Assembly: GCF_004364635.1 (NCBI RefSeq)
Contig: NZ_SOAX01000004.1
Location: 219,149 to 283,148, forward strand
DNA: 64,000 nt
Direction of reading: 5' to 3'
Source of the DNA: Halospina denitrificans
GTDB lineage: Bacteria > Pseudomonadota > Gammaproteobacteria > Pseudomonadales > Oleiphilaceae
Shown: in pieces, positions 43,977-53,820 of the stretch
Layout: every line of letters begins with the position of its first letter
Position numbering within the stretch: position 1 is the first letter of the stretch
Position numbers and translations under genes: made by a program
The notes under the pieces: model-generated
Told to the model about the DNA's origin: nothing
The model's input: only the letters and a program-made list of their open reading frames with translations
Database searches by the model: none

Positions 43977-45194
43977 TCACCCAAACCACCCCGACCCCAG
44001 CAGCAGCTGGACCAGGGTGGCGTTGGCGATGTCGATGAAAAACGCACCCAGAAGCGGAATCACGAGATAGGCCTTGGGGCTGGGTCCGTAGCGGCTGGTC
44101 AACGCGTTCACGTTGGCAATGCCCACAGGTGTCGCCCCCAGTCCCATGCCGATAAAACCACTGCTGATGCAGGCGGCATCATAGTCCCGCCCCAGCAGCG
44201 GGAACACGACCCAGATGGTGAAAGTGGTAATAACCACCGCCTGTAACAGCATCACCAGGCTGATCAATCCCACAGCTCCCTGCAGGGCCAGCAACGGCAG
44301 GCTGATCAGGCTCATCCCCAGGAACAGCTGCAGGCTCAGGTCGCCCATCAGCTGGATGGGCCGATGGTCTATTTCCACCCGGAACAGCTCCAGGCTGTTG
44401 GTCAGTACAATGCCAAGGAACATGGCGGTGAGAAAGGCGGGAAGCCGGACTTCGAGCCCCGAAAGCCAATCATAGATGACGGAGCCGAGGGCAAAACAGA
44501 GCGCAACCAACAGAACCGCCCGGAGAAGGCTGTTGAGTTCAATCAGGTAGGTGATTTCCTTCGTTCTGGCCGCCGCATTGGGGAGCCGGCCATCTTCCCC
44601 GCCCGGCGCCAGACGATAGTGACCCACAAGCCAGGCGCCTACCGGCCCGCCAATCAGGCCACCACTGATCAGCCCGACCGTGGCGAAGGTCATGCCCATC
44701 GACTGGGCGTTGGCCAGCCCGAAATGCTCCTCGAAAAGCTGCCCCCAGGTCAGCGCAGTGCCATGCCCTCCGGCCAGCGAGACGCTCCCCCCGATCAATC
44801 CATAAAGCGGGCTCTCGCCGCTGATCAGCGCAACAAGGGTGCCCGCAAGATTCTGGAAGAGCAAAAGCAGCACGGCGAGTCCGAGCATCAGCGCAAGCGC
44901 CTTACCACCCTCAAGCATCTGGCGCAGACGGGCAGAGAGGCCGACAGTGCTGAAGAATACAATCAGCAGCAGGTCCCTGAGTTCAAGGTCAAACCGGATG
45001 TCCCAGCCGCTGGTAATCTCAATGGCAGCGACCAGGGCGCTGGCGGGCAGGCCACCGGTAACGCCGGCCGGGATGTTGAGGCGACCGAGTATGGCGACCC
45101 ATTGATTGATACGAAGCCCCAGCCACAACACCACGATCGCCAGTGACAGCGTCACCGGGGTGTTGATCAGGAGTATCGGGGCAGCGTCAGGCAT
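43977..45194 (-). CDS. gltS: Sodium/glutamate symporter
   Basis: This 405-residue inner-membrane protein has the inverted-repeat topology of GltS (PF03616). It shows GGSVSLAGGHGTALTWGQLFEE in the first half and SGFIGMGLGATPVGIANVNAL in the second, both part of the re-entrant substrate-binding loops. It imports L-glutamate with Na+. Glutamate is also a compatible solute precursor in halophiles. It is a single gene. Confidence 0.92.
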   Translation of the reverse strand: MPDAAPILLINTPVTLSLAIVVLWLGLRINQWVAILGRLNIPAGVTGGLPASALVAAIEITSGWDIRFDLELRDLLLIVFFSTVGLSARLRQMLEGGKALALMLGLAVLLLLFQNLAGTLVALISGESPLYGLIGGSVSLAGGHGTALTWGQLFEEHFGLANAQSMGMTFATVGLISGGLIGGPVGAWLVGHYRLAPGGEDGRLPNAAARTKEITYLIELNSLLRAVLLVALCFALGSVIYDWLSGLEVRLPAFLTAMFLGIVLTNSLELFRVEIDHRPIQLMGDLSLQLFLGMSLISLPLLALQGAVGLISLVMLLQAVVITTFTIWVVFPLLGRDYDAACISSGFIGMGLGATPVGIANVNALTSRYGPSPKAYLVIPLLGAFFIDIANATLVQLLLGSGWFG

Positions 45195-45216
45195 GGGCTG
45201 GTTCTGTTACCCGCTC

Positions 45217-45459
45217 TCACCCCAGGTTCTTGTGGCTGCCGTCGCACAGCGGGGGCGTGCCGGTTTGCTTGCACCCGCAGAAGTACAGCGTTCCAGCCTC
45301 CTCCGGGGTGTAGGCTACCGGCGTGATGCCAGTCCCCTTATGGGATCCGTCACAGAAGGGCTGGCTTTCGCTGCGTCCACAGGCGCACCACATCAGTTTC
45401 TTTCCGGCTTCAACCTGAACCGCGAATGGCGCCTTCTGCGCAATAACAGGCTCTGTCAT
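45217..45459 (-). CDS. CDGSH iron-sulfur domain protein
   Basis: This 80-residue protein has two CDGSH-type clusters. C25, C27, C36 and H40 form the first (CACGRS...CDGSH), and C61, C63, C72 and H76 the second. Each should bind a redox-active [2Fe-2S] with one His ligand. The ATG at 45457-45459 follows AAGGAG. It is a small free-standing gene; its role is not defined in bacteria. Confidence 0.85.
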   Translation of the reverse strand: MTEPVIAQKAPFAVQVEAGKKLMWCACGRSESQPFCDGSHKGTGITPVAYTPEEAGTLYFCGCKQTGTPPLCDGSHKNLG

Positions 45460-45811
45460 GACCGACTCCTTTTTGTTGCTGCTCGGATGTTGGATTCCTG
45501 ATTGTCTCCATAACAATACGGCAATAATGATGACAAGGGTATTATCACCCGTGTGCAGGATTGGTGCGTATCCTGCGAAGCGTTGCTCCTGATTGGGGCA
45601 TGGCCTGCTGCTCCATTCCCCCTACCCGCGGATTGAATCCCCTCAAAGAAACAGCTCATGCATAAATGCCAAACCCCGGAATACGGGCCTTCGCGCCCAC
45701 GACACCCAGGTTGGAACACAGTTGGCACAACGAATGCTACAGGGGGTGGTGCATTCGATATGCCTACGTCCTCCGGACGCGAATCAACCCAACTGAACAG
45801 GAAGGCAGCCT
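45460..45811. other. CDGSH/nitrite-channel intergenic region
   Basis: These 352 bases hold no gene that I can support. They carry the promoters of the divergent flanking genes, including a sigma-54-type site at 45723-45738. Confidence 0.5.
45723..45738 (+). promoter_or_regulatory. Candidate sigma-54 promoter of the formate/nitrite channel
   Basis: TGGCAC (45723-45728) is followed by five bases and ATGCT (45734-45738), matching TGGCAC-N5-(T/A)TGC(A/T). It is 73 bases before the channel start. A convincing NtrC tandem site was not found by eye. Confidence 0.55.
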
Positions 45812-46624
45812 ATGTCTTATCTTCAACCCAACGAATTCGTCACCAAACTGGTGGATGCCGGCGAAGCCAAAATCTATATGGGTACACGGGACACGCTCAT
45901 CCGTGCCTTTATGGCGGGGGCAACCCTGGCGCTGGCGGTTATCTTCGCCGTCACGATCGCCGTTCAGACCGGTTCGTTCCTGATCGGCTCACTGTTGTTT
46001 CCGGTCGGCTTCTGTATGCTCTATCTCATGGGCTACGACCTGCTCACGGGCGTATTCACGCTCGTACCTATGGCGTTGCTGGACAAACGCCCCGGCGTGA
46101 CCATGCCCAGAATGCTCAAATGCTGGGGCCTGGTAGGTCTCGGAAACCTTGGCGGTGCGCTGTTCATCGCGGTTTTCGGCTATCTCAACTTCTCCATGGG
46201 CGGCTCCGAGGCCATCAACGAAGTGGGCCAGAAGATGATGCAGGTCGGCGAAAGCCGCACGGTAGGTTACCAGGAGGCGGGTCTGGCCGGCTGGATCGTT
46301 CTTTTCCTGCGCGGCATGTTCTGTAACTGGATGGTCTCCATGGGCGTCGTCGGTGCGACCATTTCCACCCATGTTTCGGGCAAGATCATGGCCATGTGGA
46401 TGCCGATCATCGTCTTCTTCTATCTCGGCTTCGAGCACTCCGTCGTGAACATGTTCCTGTTCCCGATCGGGCTTATGATGGGCGGTGAATTCACCCTCTA
46501 CCAGTACATCATGTGGAATGAGATCCCGACGGTCCTGGGCAACCTCGCCGGTGGCCTGACCCTGGTCGGACTGGTGCTCTACACAACCCATGTGCGCACC
46601 CAGCCGAAGAAGACCTTCGCCTGA
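45812..46624 (+). CDS. Formate/nitrite channel (FocA/NirC family)
   Basis: This 270-residue membrane protein has six spans and the FNT landmarks: AGATLALAVIFAVT, YLMGYDLLTGVFTLVP and LRGMFCNWMVSMGV. GFEHSVVNMF carries the conserved pore histidine. FNT pentamers conduct formate, nitrite or hydrosulfide. Upstream sigma-54-type control and a downstream phosphatase/kinase (as beside Pseudomonas nas genes) make nitrite the likelier substrate. GGAAGG precedes the ATG. Confidence 0.85.
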   Translation: MSYLQPNEFVTKLVDAGEAKIYMGTRDTLIRAFMAGATLALAVIFAVTIAVQTGSFLIGSLLFPVGFCMLYLMGYDLLTGVFTLVPMALLDKRPGVTMPRMLKCWGLVGLGNLGGALFIAVFGYLNFSMGGSEAINEVGQKMMQVGESRTVGYQEAGLAGWIVLFLRGMFCNWMVSMGVVGATISTHVSGKIMAMWMPIIVFFYLGFEHSVVNMFLFPIGLMMGGEFTLYQYIMWNEIPTVLGNLAGGLTLVGLVLYTTHVRTQPKKTFA

Positions 46625-46669
46625 TTGCACTCAGAAAGGGTCCGCCTCTGCGGGGCCCCACCACTGAAG

Positions 46670-46703
46670 GCTGGTGCCGGGATGATACCCGGGCACCAGC
46701 TTT
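46670..46703 (+). terminator. Hairpin between channel and phosphatase/kinase genes
   Basis: GCTGGTGCCGGG pairs with CCCGGGCACCAGC, one extra G bulged, around a 6-base loop, then TTTCTCGTT. Weak T tract; it may allow partial read-through to the next gene. Confidence 0.5.
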
Positions 46704-46739
46704 CTCGTTAAAGCCACCGGCCAAACAGCGAGGGTCGCA

Positions 46740-48467
46740 ATGACAGCGCATTTGCGCGTTTCAGTGGGACAGTATTCTGACGCCGGTTCCAAGCCCGCCA
46801 ACCAGGATGCCCATGGCGCCCGGATCCCTGACGACGCGGAACTCGATTCAAAGGGAGTCGCCATGGCGCTCGCCGACGGGATCAGCACCAGCGACGTGGG
46901 CCACATCGCCAGCGAAACCGCGATCAAGAGTTTCCTCCAGGATTACTACTGCACCTCCGCCGCCTGGTCGGTGAAGAAGTCCGGCCAGCGGGTCATCGAT
47001 GCCACCAATGCCTGGCTGCACTGGCACACCAATAACAGCTGGGCCCGGTATGACAAGGATCGCGGTTACGTCTGCACCTTTACCGGCTTGGTGATCAAGT
47101 CGACCACGGCGCACCTCTTCCATATCGGGGATTCCCGGGCCTATCGGGTGCAGGGGCGCACCCTGGAGCAGCTCACCCGGGATCACCGCCATTGGGTCTC
47201 GGCCGGGAAGAGTTACCTCGGACGCGCCCTCGGTGTGGAGAATCGGTTGGAGATCGATTATCAGTCATTCACCGTCGAGGCTGGCGACACCTTCGTCCTG
47301 GCAACCGACGGCGTCTACGAGGCCCTGACCCCCGAAACGGTAACCGCCGTGATAAGGGCCCACAGCGATGACCTGGACGCCGCCGCAAGACGGCTCGTCA
47401 GCGACGCCTACAACCAGGGCAGCACGGACAATCTCACGGCCCAGATCCTGCGCGTCGACGCGGTTCCCCCGCCCGCGCTCCGCGAATACCAGCAGCGCGC
47501 CACCGAGCTCCCCTTTCCGCCCGCACTGGGTGCGCGCAGCCTGATCGACGGCTACGAGATCATCCGCGAGCTCCACGTCAGCAGCCGCAGTCACGTCTAC
47601 CTGGCCATGGACAGCGAAACGGGCAGGCCCGTGTCTCTCAAGGTACCGGCAAGCGACCTGCGCGAGGACCCGGTGGCCCTGGAACAGTTCCTGGCCGAGG
47701 AATGGATCGCGCGGCGCGTGAACAGCCCCTTTGTGCTGAGACCGAGCGATCGCTCCCACGCCCAGAACTACCTGTACGTGGTCACCGAATACATCGAGGG
47801 GCAGACCCTTACCCAATGGATGCGCGACAACCCCTGTGCCGAGTTCGGCCAGGTCCGGACACTCGTTGAACAGATCGGCAAGGGGCTGCGCGCCTTTCAC
47901 CGGCAGGACATGATCCACCAGGACGTCCGCCCGGAGAACGTAATGATCGACAGCTCGGGAACCGCCAAGCTGATCGACTTCGGCGCGGTCCGCGTTGCCG
48001 GAATCAGCGAGGGCGCGGCCCGCAACGGCGAGCCTATTCTGGGGACGGAACAGTACTCCGCGCCCGAGTACTTCATGGGGGAAGGGGGGTCCGCCCGATC
48101 CGATGTGTTCTCGCTGGCCGTGATCACCTACCAGATGCTCACGGGCCGGCTGCCCTATGGCCCCGAGGCGGCGCAAGTGCGGACCCGAGCGGGTCTCAAC
48201 CGGCTCCGGTATCATCCCGTAAGCCACTACAATCGGGGCTGCCCCGCCTGGATCGATGGCACCCTGCGCAAGGCCCTTCATCCCCACCCCGAGCACCGCT
48301 ACGCGGAAGTCTCCGAGTTCCTCCATGACCTGCGCCACCCGCGCCCCGAATTCATCAACGCCGAGCGACCGCCGCTCATCGAGCGCAACCCCGAGGCATT
48401 CTGGAAAGGCGTCTCACTGATTCTCGCGGCCATCGTGGTGACCCAGTTGATCCTGCATCATCAATGA
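46740..48467 (+). CDS. Bifunctional PP2C phosphatase / Ser-Thr kinase, membrane-anchored
   Basis: This 575-residue protein has an N-terminal PP2C domain (about 8-240; NQD, ADGIST and LATDGVYE metal motifs). A protein-kinase domain (about 268-540) and a C-terminal membrane span (GVSLILAAIVVTQLIL) follow. The kinase has VSLKVP with the ATP lysine, HQDVRPENV as catalytic loop and IDFGAVR. Its P-loop RELHVSSRSHVYLA has no glycines, as in PA1782-like proteins beside Pseudomonas nitrate assimilation genes. It follows the nitrite/formate channel here, so control of nitrogen-oxide uptake is a reasonable guess. Confidence 0.85.
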   Translation: MTAHLRVSVGQYSDAGSKPANQDAHGARIPDDAELDSKGVAMALADGISTSDVGHIASETAIKSFLQDYYCTSAAWSVKKSGQRVIDATNAWLHWHTNNSWARYDKDRGYVCTFTGLVIKSTTAHLFHIGDSRAYRVQGRTLEQLTRDHRHWVSAGKSYLGRALGVENRLEIDYQSFTVEAGDTFVLATDGVYEALTPETVTAVIRAHSDDLDAAARRLVSDAYNQGSTDNLTAQILRVDAVPPPALREYQQRATELPFPPALGARSLIDGYEIIRELHVSSRSHVYLAMDSETGRPVSLKVPASDLREDPVALEQFLAEEWIARRVNSPFVLRPSDRSHAQNYLYVVTEYIEGQTLTQWMRDNPCAEFGQVRTLVEQIGKGLRAFHRQDMIHQDVRPENVMIDSSGTAKLIDFGAVRVAGISEGAARNGEPILGTEQYSAPEYFMGEGGSARSDVFSLAVITYQMLTGRLPYGPEAAQVRTRAGLNRLRYHPVSHYNRGCPAWIDGTLRKALHPHPEHRYAEVSEFLHDLRHPRPEFINAERPPLIERNPEAFWKGVSLILAAIVVTQLILHHQ

Positions 48468-48550
48468 ATGGAGCCGGCGAACAATCACATTCGGCCGGTG
48501 CTTCGTATACCCTGTGGTTAATGCACTAACGCACTGCCCCTGGAGAGACC

Positions 48551-49405
48551 ATGCGTTCAGTATTCCTTGTGGACAACGGCTCGTTAAGACCAGCCTCGAC
48601 CCTCAACCTGAGGCGGATCGCCGCCGCGCTCAGCGAACGTACCGGCATCCCCGTGGAAGCCGCCTCGCTGCTGCACTCCAACAAGGTCCCGGCGGAGGAG
48701 CTGGAGGGAACACCGGCCACCACCCTGGGCCCGGCCGCGACAAGGCATGCGGAACAGGGCAGTCGGGAAATCGTGGTGCTGCCGTTCTTTTTCGGGCCGA
48801 GTCGCGCGCTGACCGGTTACCTGCCCGAGCGCATGGCCACACTCCGGGAGAGCTATCCGGATGTGACCGTGCGCGTTGCCGCCCCGCTGGTCGACCTTCA
48901 GGGGCCAATTGACCTCAGGCTGGCACGGATGCTCAGGGATGGCGCCCTGGAGCAGATGCCCCCCAGGGCCCGACCCGCCGTGGCCCTGGTGGACCATGGC
49001 AGTCCGATTCCCGAGGTAACCGCCGTGCGCAACGTCCTGGCAGGCCAGCTGGCCGCATTGCTGGAGGGCGAGGCCCACAGCGTCACGGCCGCCTCCATGG
49101 AGCGGCGCGAAGGGGATGAATACCGGTTCAACGAGCCGCTTCTGGAGAACCTTCTGGATCAGCCCGGCTTCAACCAGGGAGAGGTCATCCTTTCCATGCT
49201 GTTCCTTTCGCCGGGTCGCCATGCGGGCCAGGATGGCGATGTGGCGGGCATCTGCGCAGAGGCGGAGCAGCGCAATCCGGGCCTTAAGACCGCGATCAGC
49301 CGGCTGGCGGGCGAGCACGAGGGCATGGTGGATATCCTGGCGGATCGGCTCAGGCAGGCCCTGGACGGTGAACGATTCCTTTTGGACCTCCCTGGCAGCG
49401 GGTAA
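48551..49405 (+). CDS. CbiX-like chelatase, duplicated-domain form
   Basis: This 284-residue protein has two CbiX-type halves. Chelatases of this family insert cobalt (cobalamin) or iron (siroheme) into sirohydrochlorin using two histidines. Here the N-terminal half has VDNGS (H to N) and a GPSRALTGY with no histidine. The C-terminal half keeps VDHGS (H149) and SPGRHAGQDGD (H224), 75 residues apart. So only the second half looks catalytic. Siroheme is needed for assimilatory nitrite reductase, which fits the upstream genes; cobalamin use is the alternative. Confidence 0.78.
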   Translation: MRSVFLVDNGSLRPASTLNLRRIAAALSERTGIPVEAASLLHSNKVPAEELEGTPATTLGPAATRHAEQGSREIVVLPFFFGPSRALTGYLPERMATLRESYPDVTVRVAAPLVDLQGPIDLRLARMLRDGALEQMPPRARPAVALVDHGSPIPEVTAVRNVLAGQLAALLEGEAHSVTAASMERREGDEYRFNEPLLENLLDQPGFNQGEVILSMLFLSPGRHAGQDGDVAGICAEAEQRNPGLKTAISRLAGEHEGMVDILADRLRQALDGERFLLDLPGSG

Positions 49406-49419
49406 GCGGCCTTCGGCAA

Positions 49420-50148
49420 TCAGAACGGCAGATACAGGTCGCGGGCTTCTTTCTCGTAGACCCCCTGTTCCTTGAGCTTTCGCAGTTCCCCGGAGAGAGC
49501 CTGGATAAAAGCCCGGTTCCGTGCCGTGTTGTGGCAGTTGAGTCGGTCAAAACTGTGCATCAGCGGGTGCTCGGGGGAGTAATTCAACCGATCGAGGAAG
49601 GGGCGGATATCCGGCATTGCAGCAATAAAGGCATCAATGCGGCCCAGCTCCAGCATCCGCACGGCCTGCTCCTCGGTCCTTACCTGCTCCAGCCCATGAT
49701 TCTCCCCCAACACCGGTTTGAGGTAGACCTCATGCCCCATAATACCGCCAACAACGCGGTCATCCAGCTCATCCAGGGAGGTTATGGAAGGTTGTCCGGC
49801 GGGCGTGAAAACATAGAATACAAACTTTCCGAGCGGGTAGCTCTGAACAAGCTCATCCTCTCCGTAGCGCCTCTCCAGAACGGTGGTAAGGGAGAAAATA
49901 CAATCAACCCGCCGCTCCTCAAACGCCTTGAGGGAGCGCCGGTACGGGTAGAACACCTGCTCAATCTCCGCATCCAACGGTTCCAATGCCTGCGCAACCA
50001 AGCGCTGATAGACGCCGGAGTGATCCTTTTCCAGCAGGTTGGCCAATGGCGGAACCGCTACCCGGATCCCCTCCCCCCAGGCCGGACTGAAAGCCACCAG
50101 GAACACGCAGGCAAGCAGCACTCGCCTGACTCCCGCATTGATCATCAT
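49420..50148 (-). CDS. Periplasmic substrate-binding protein (SBP_bac_3)
   Basis: This 242-residue protein has an N-terminal signal peptide (RRVLLACVFLVAFSPAWG) and a two-lobe PF00497 fold. Its segments include RVAVPPLANLLEK, RVDCIFSLTTVLERRYG and DELDDRVVGGIMGHEVYLKPV. No permease is nearby; it may serve a remote ABC transporter or a sensory role. It is convergent with the CbiX-like gene. Confidence 0.75.
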   Translation of the reverse strand: MMINAGVRRVLLACVFLVAFSPAWGEGIRVAVPPLANLLEKDHSGVYQRLVAQALEPLDAEIEQVFYPYRRSLKAFEERRVDCIFSLTTVLERRYGEDELVQSYPLGKFVFYVFTPAGQPSITSLDELDDRVVGGIMGHEVYLKPVLGENHGLEQVRTEEQAVRMLELGRIDAFIAAMPDIRPFLDRLNYSPEHPLMHSFDRLNCHNTARNRAFIQALSGELRKLKEQGVYEKEARDLYLPF

Positions 50149-50242
50149 CGTCGCTGTAACACCTTATGGAACAAACGCACCCTGTAGATTAGACCTGCCA
50201 TGGGTCAAAGGCGAGTCTACCCCCGGGGCTGCTGAACGTACA

Positions 50243-51448
50243 CTACTGGTAACCCCGTAGGTCCACCTCAACACCCACACCACTCTCAATACGATCGCCG
50301 GGGTGGGTAATGACCACCTCATCCCCGGAAAGCCCATCTGTCACCTGGGTCCAGAGACCACTCCGGCGCCCCGTTTTCACGGTTTTCAGCACGGCCTGCC
50401 CATCCTCTACAACGAAAATAGCCCAGCTGTCGTCACGCCGGAACAGGGCACTGGATGGCACCTGCACCACGTCCTCGCCCTCCCAGAGGATGAAGCGTGC
50501 CTCAACCCGGAAGGCATCCCCCAGCTCCGGCCACTGCTCCCTGGGGGATGTGATCTCGACCCTGACGGGCACACGCTGTTCATCCACGCCCAGGGCGGAG
50601 ACCCGGGTATAACCCGCGGGCTCCACGCGATGCACTCGCCCCTCCAGCTCATCATCCCGGCCCCAGCGATCCAGGACCACGCGCATACCCTCCTCCACCC
50701 GCACTGCGTCCATGGACAACAGATCCACACGAACCTCAAGGGTGCTGAGATCCCCAATCTGCAGGATCTCCTCGCCAGCCTGTACCGGCCCCTCGCAGCA
50801 CCGGTACACGCGGGTAACGGTACCGGTTATGGGTGCCCTTACGGACAGGCTCGGCTGTTCCAGGGGGGCACGCTCCCCGTCCGCAATCTCGACAACCGCG
50901 CGCGCGGCCTCCAGCTCAAACCGAGCCACCTCAACCGCATGGCGGGCGGAGCGTTCCGCCGCACGGGCCGAATCACGCTGACTGCGCCGCCGATCCCGCT
51001 CCTCGGCAGAGATGGCGCCACGTTCATGCAGGCGCTGGGCCCGCTCGTATTCCTTCTGCGCCAGCTCATGCTGCGACTCGCGCGCCTCGAGTTCCGCCTC
51101 GGCTGCCTGCAGGCGAGCCTGGGCAGCCGACACCCTCTCCCTGGCCTGCTCCCGGGCCCGTGCATCCAGCGCGGGTGTAGGGAGGGATTCAAGCTCAAAC
51201 AGGGTGTCGCCGGCCTCAACCCTGTCCCCCGGATCCAGATCGACGCGGCGGAGAAAACCACTGATGGGCGCGGATACATGATGCGGTTCCGGCAGATGCG
51301 TTTCACCCTCGTCCTCCACATACTCAGTGAACGGTCCCCGGCGCACCTCGGTGGCGCTGACCGGGATGGGCGAGGGCTTCAGCGCCAGAATCAGAAGGCC
51401 CAACAGTACGAGCCCCGCAATGCCGATCATGATCTGCTTTCGGTTCAT
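50243..51448 (-). CDS. HlyD/RND-type periplasmic adaptor
   Basis: This 401-residue membrane-fusion protein has an N-terminal anchor (IMIGIAGLVLLGLLILAL) and a barrel/lipoyl core (APISGFLRRVDLDPGDRVEAGDTLFEL and VRAPITGTVTRVY). A long coiled coil (about 85-170) rich in A, R, E and Q lies between. It bridges the inner-membrane permease to the outer membrane. It is last in the ABC operon, 8 bases after the permease. Confidence 0.85.
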   Translation of the reverse strand: MNRKQIMIGIAGLVLLGLLILALKPSPIPVSATEVRRGPFTEYVEDEGETHLPEPHHVSAPISGFLRRVDLDPGDRVEAGDTLFELESLPTPALDARAREQARERVSAAQARLQAAEAELEARESQHELAQKEYERAQRLHERGAISAEERDRRRSQRDSARAAERSARHAVEVARFELEAARAVVEIADGERAPLEQPSLSVRAPITGTVTRVYRCCEGPVQAGEEILQIGDLSTLEVRVDLLSMDAVRVEEGMRVVLDRWGRDDELEGRVHRVEPAGYTRVSALGVDEQRVPVRVEITSPREQWPELGDAFRVEARFILWEGEDVVQVPSSALFRRDDSWAIFVVEDGQAVLKTVKTGRRSGLWTQVTDGLSGDEVVITHPGDRIESGVGVEVDLRGYQ

Positions 51449-51456
51449 GGTTTTAT

Positions 51457-53820
51457 CTACTCAGCCGTTTTCAGTGCGTCAATCATATTCAGACGGTAAA
51501 GGCGTCGCGCGACAAACAGCAGCGACAGGGTCGCAGCAAGCACCACGCCCGCCGCGGCAAAGGCATAGGTCTGATGGGTAATCACAAAGGGTACCCGGAA
51601 AAGATCCATACTGATGCTCTGGTTCAAAAGCCACGCCAAGGCGGTCCCCAGCCCCCAACCGACGGGAATCGACAGCAGGGTCAGAAGGCCAATCTCGCCA
51701 ATGAGGATCCACGCCACCTCCGTCCGGGTGAATCCCAGGACCCGCAGCGTCGCTAGTTCCCGGGCCCGTTCGGCAAAGGCGATGCGCGCATTGTTATAGA
51801 GCACCGCAAAGGCGATGGAGCCCGCCAGCAACAGCATAAAACCCATCATGAACAGCATCGTATCCTCAATATAACGCCTGATGCTGGTCCGTGATTCCCT
51901 GATCATTCCCACGCTGGTAACAAGGGGCATATCCCACAGACGGTCGAACAACGCCTGTTCCCGGCTCTGGTCCGTGAGCAGCCAGGCCCCGGTCACGGCG
52001 GGCCCCTCGCGCAACAGCCGGTTCAGTGCACGACGCTCCATGTAAGCGCCCATGCCAATGGGTTCGTTGACGGTTCCCGCGACCGGCACCGACAGTGTCC
52101 GGCGTTGCCCCTCCATAACCTCCACGTCAACGGTGTCCCCCGGCTCCACGCCCAGATGCTCGGCCAGATAGGCCGTCAGCAGCAGTCCCTCCCCGGGCAG
52201 GGTGATGTCCCGATAAGCCGTGTCGATCAGCCCACGCAGCCTGCGACTCGCATCCATGCCCTGAATGGCCGTGCGGTATTCACGGTGGCCATGCGTCAGC
52301 CGGGTCGCCACATCCCGGAAGGTCTCGACGGCCGTGACACCCGGCTGATTGAGGAGGCTCGCCTTGACGCCCGGCGCAACCGGCTCGGAAAAATAGATAT
52401 TGGTGTCCGCCTTCTGGACCAGCCGGTACTGGGTATCAATCAGGTGATCCACGGCATTGAACTGGAAGCTGCCCACCAGGATCAGCGCCCCGGAAAGACT
52501 GATGCCCAGCACGGAAAAGGCGGCCTTCAGCCTGTGCCGGCTGAGGTTGCGGATGATGATGCGGCTGGGCTGGCTGAGCCAGCGCCAGAGCACGGAACGC
52601 TCCAGCGCCGTCTGGTGATAGGTCTCCGGTGCGGGAGGGCGCATGGCCTGGGCGGGCGGAAGCCGCGCGGCCCGGCTCACGGCACGGAAGGTTCCCAGTC
52701 CCGCCGCTGCCCCCGCGATGGCCACACCCAACAGGATTACCCGGGGCTGCAGCCGGAAGCTCATGGCCGGGAAACGGAAATACTCCATGTAAACCCCGGC
52801 CAGGCCGCTGGCGGCCCACCCGCCAAGCACCACCCCGAAAACGCAGCCAATGAGCACGATCAGGCCGGTAAGAAGCCCGTAATACCAACCAATAGCCCCA
52901 TTGCCATAGCCAAACGCCTTGAGCACGGCAACCTGCTGGCGCTGCGTATTGATGATGCGGGCCATCAGCACATTCAGAAGGAAAGCGGCGACACCCAGAA
53001 AGATCGTGGGCAAAATCGTGGCGGACATCCGGAGCTGGTCCAGTTCCTGGGAAAGAAAACGGTGGGACAGCTGATCCTCCCGATCATAGGCCCCCAACCC
53101 GCCATAGGGCGCGAGTATCCCGTCCACTGCCTCAATCATGGGCTCAACGGGCACGCCCGATTGCAGGCTCAGGGCCAGGCGGTTGAAGGCCCCATCCATA
53201 TCGAGGGAGGCGGCCAGGGCGCGCCGGTTCATCCAGAGTACGCCGAATCGCTCGTAATCCGGGAGAAGGTCGCCGGGGCCCAGCTGGTAGATGAATTCGG
53301 GAGAGAGCGCCACACCACTGACACTGAGGGTTTTCAGGCGTCCATTGATGATGGCGGTCAGGTTGTCGCCTACCTGAAGGCCATGAGCCTCGGCAAAGGG
53401 TTCACTCAGCAGGACCTGGTCATTGCGCCCGGATTCGGGAAGCGAACCCTCCCTCAGGTGGAGCTGGTTCAGGTCAGGCTGGCGCCCATCCGGAATGGAA
53501 AGCACCTGGCCCCGTACCGGGTCATCGAATCCCGGCACTTCCAGGCGGACCGGTGACTGGACCTGTGTCTGTAGCAGGCTGACCCCCTCAATCTCCCGCA
53601 CCCGCTCGGCAACGCGCTCCGGGGCCCGCTTGAGATCCACGAAGACATGGGCGAAGTTGAACTCCTCGTAGAAGCGATCCTTGGACAGCCGTATCGCGTC
53701 CAGGGATGTGACCAGCATGACCAGGGTCATCACACCTGCCGCGATGACAATGGCTATCGCGGTAACCTGCCCGCGCAGCATGGCCAGATCGCGAATGAGC
53801 TTTCGCCTCAGGGTCCTCAC
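51457..53820 (-). CDS. ABC export permease (FtsX/MacB type, duplicated)
   Basis: This 787-residue protein has an N-terminal span, a large periplasmic region and two FtsX-like blocks. The blocks are about 265-400 ([21 protein letters not shown]) and about 660-780 ([26 protein letters not shown]). Single chains this long carry two half-permeases, as in DevC-like or ABC3 export systems. The ATPase overlaps it by four bases. The cargo is unknown: lipid, glycolipid or toxic compound. Confidence 0.83.
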   Translation of the reverse strand: MRTLRRKLIRDLAMLRGQVTAIAIVIAAGVMTLVMLVTSLDAIRLSKDRFYEEFNFAHVFVDLKRAPERVAERVREIEGVSLLQTQVQSPVRLEVPGFDDPVRGQVLSIPDGRQPDLNQLHLREGSLPESGRNDQVLLSEPFAEAHGLQVGDNLTAIINGRLKTLSVSGVALSPEFIYQLGPGDLLPDYERFGVLWMNRRALAASLDMDGAFNRLALSLQSGVPVEPMIEAVDGILAPYGGLGAYDREDQLSHRFLSQELDQLRMSATILPTIFLGVAAFLLNVLMARIINTQRQQVAVLKAFGYGNGAIGWYYGLLTGLIVLIGCVFGVVLGGWAASGLAGVYMEYFRFPAMSFRLQPRVILLGVAIAGAAAGLGTFRAVSRAARLPPAQAMRPPAPETYHQTALERSVLWRWLSQPSRIIIRNLSRHRLKAAFSVLGISLSGALILVGSFQFNAVDHLIDTQYRLVQKADTNIYFSEPVAPGVKASLLNQPGVTAVETFRDVATRLTHGHREYRTAIQGMDASRRLRGLIDTAYRDITLPGEGLLLTAYLAEHLGVEPGDTVDVEVMEGQRRTLSVPVAGTVNEPIGMGAYMERRALNRLLREGPAVTGAWLLTDQSREQALFDRLWDMPLVTSVGMIRESRTSIRRYIEDTMLFMMGFMLLLAGSIAFAVLYNNARIAFAERARELATLRVLGFTRTEVAWILIGEIGLLTLLSIPVGWGLGTALAWLLNQSISMDLFRVPFVITHQTYAFAAAGVVLAATLSLLFVARRLYRLNMIDALKTAE

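Noticed and set aside
45580..45735. NtrC-like GGTGC/TGCA sequences upstream of the sigma-54-type site
   Set aside because: Spacing and symmetry do not match the 17-base NtrC consensus.
52105..53556. Plus-strand open frame of 483 codons
   Set aside because: Shadow of the FtsX-type permease; no recognisable motif.
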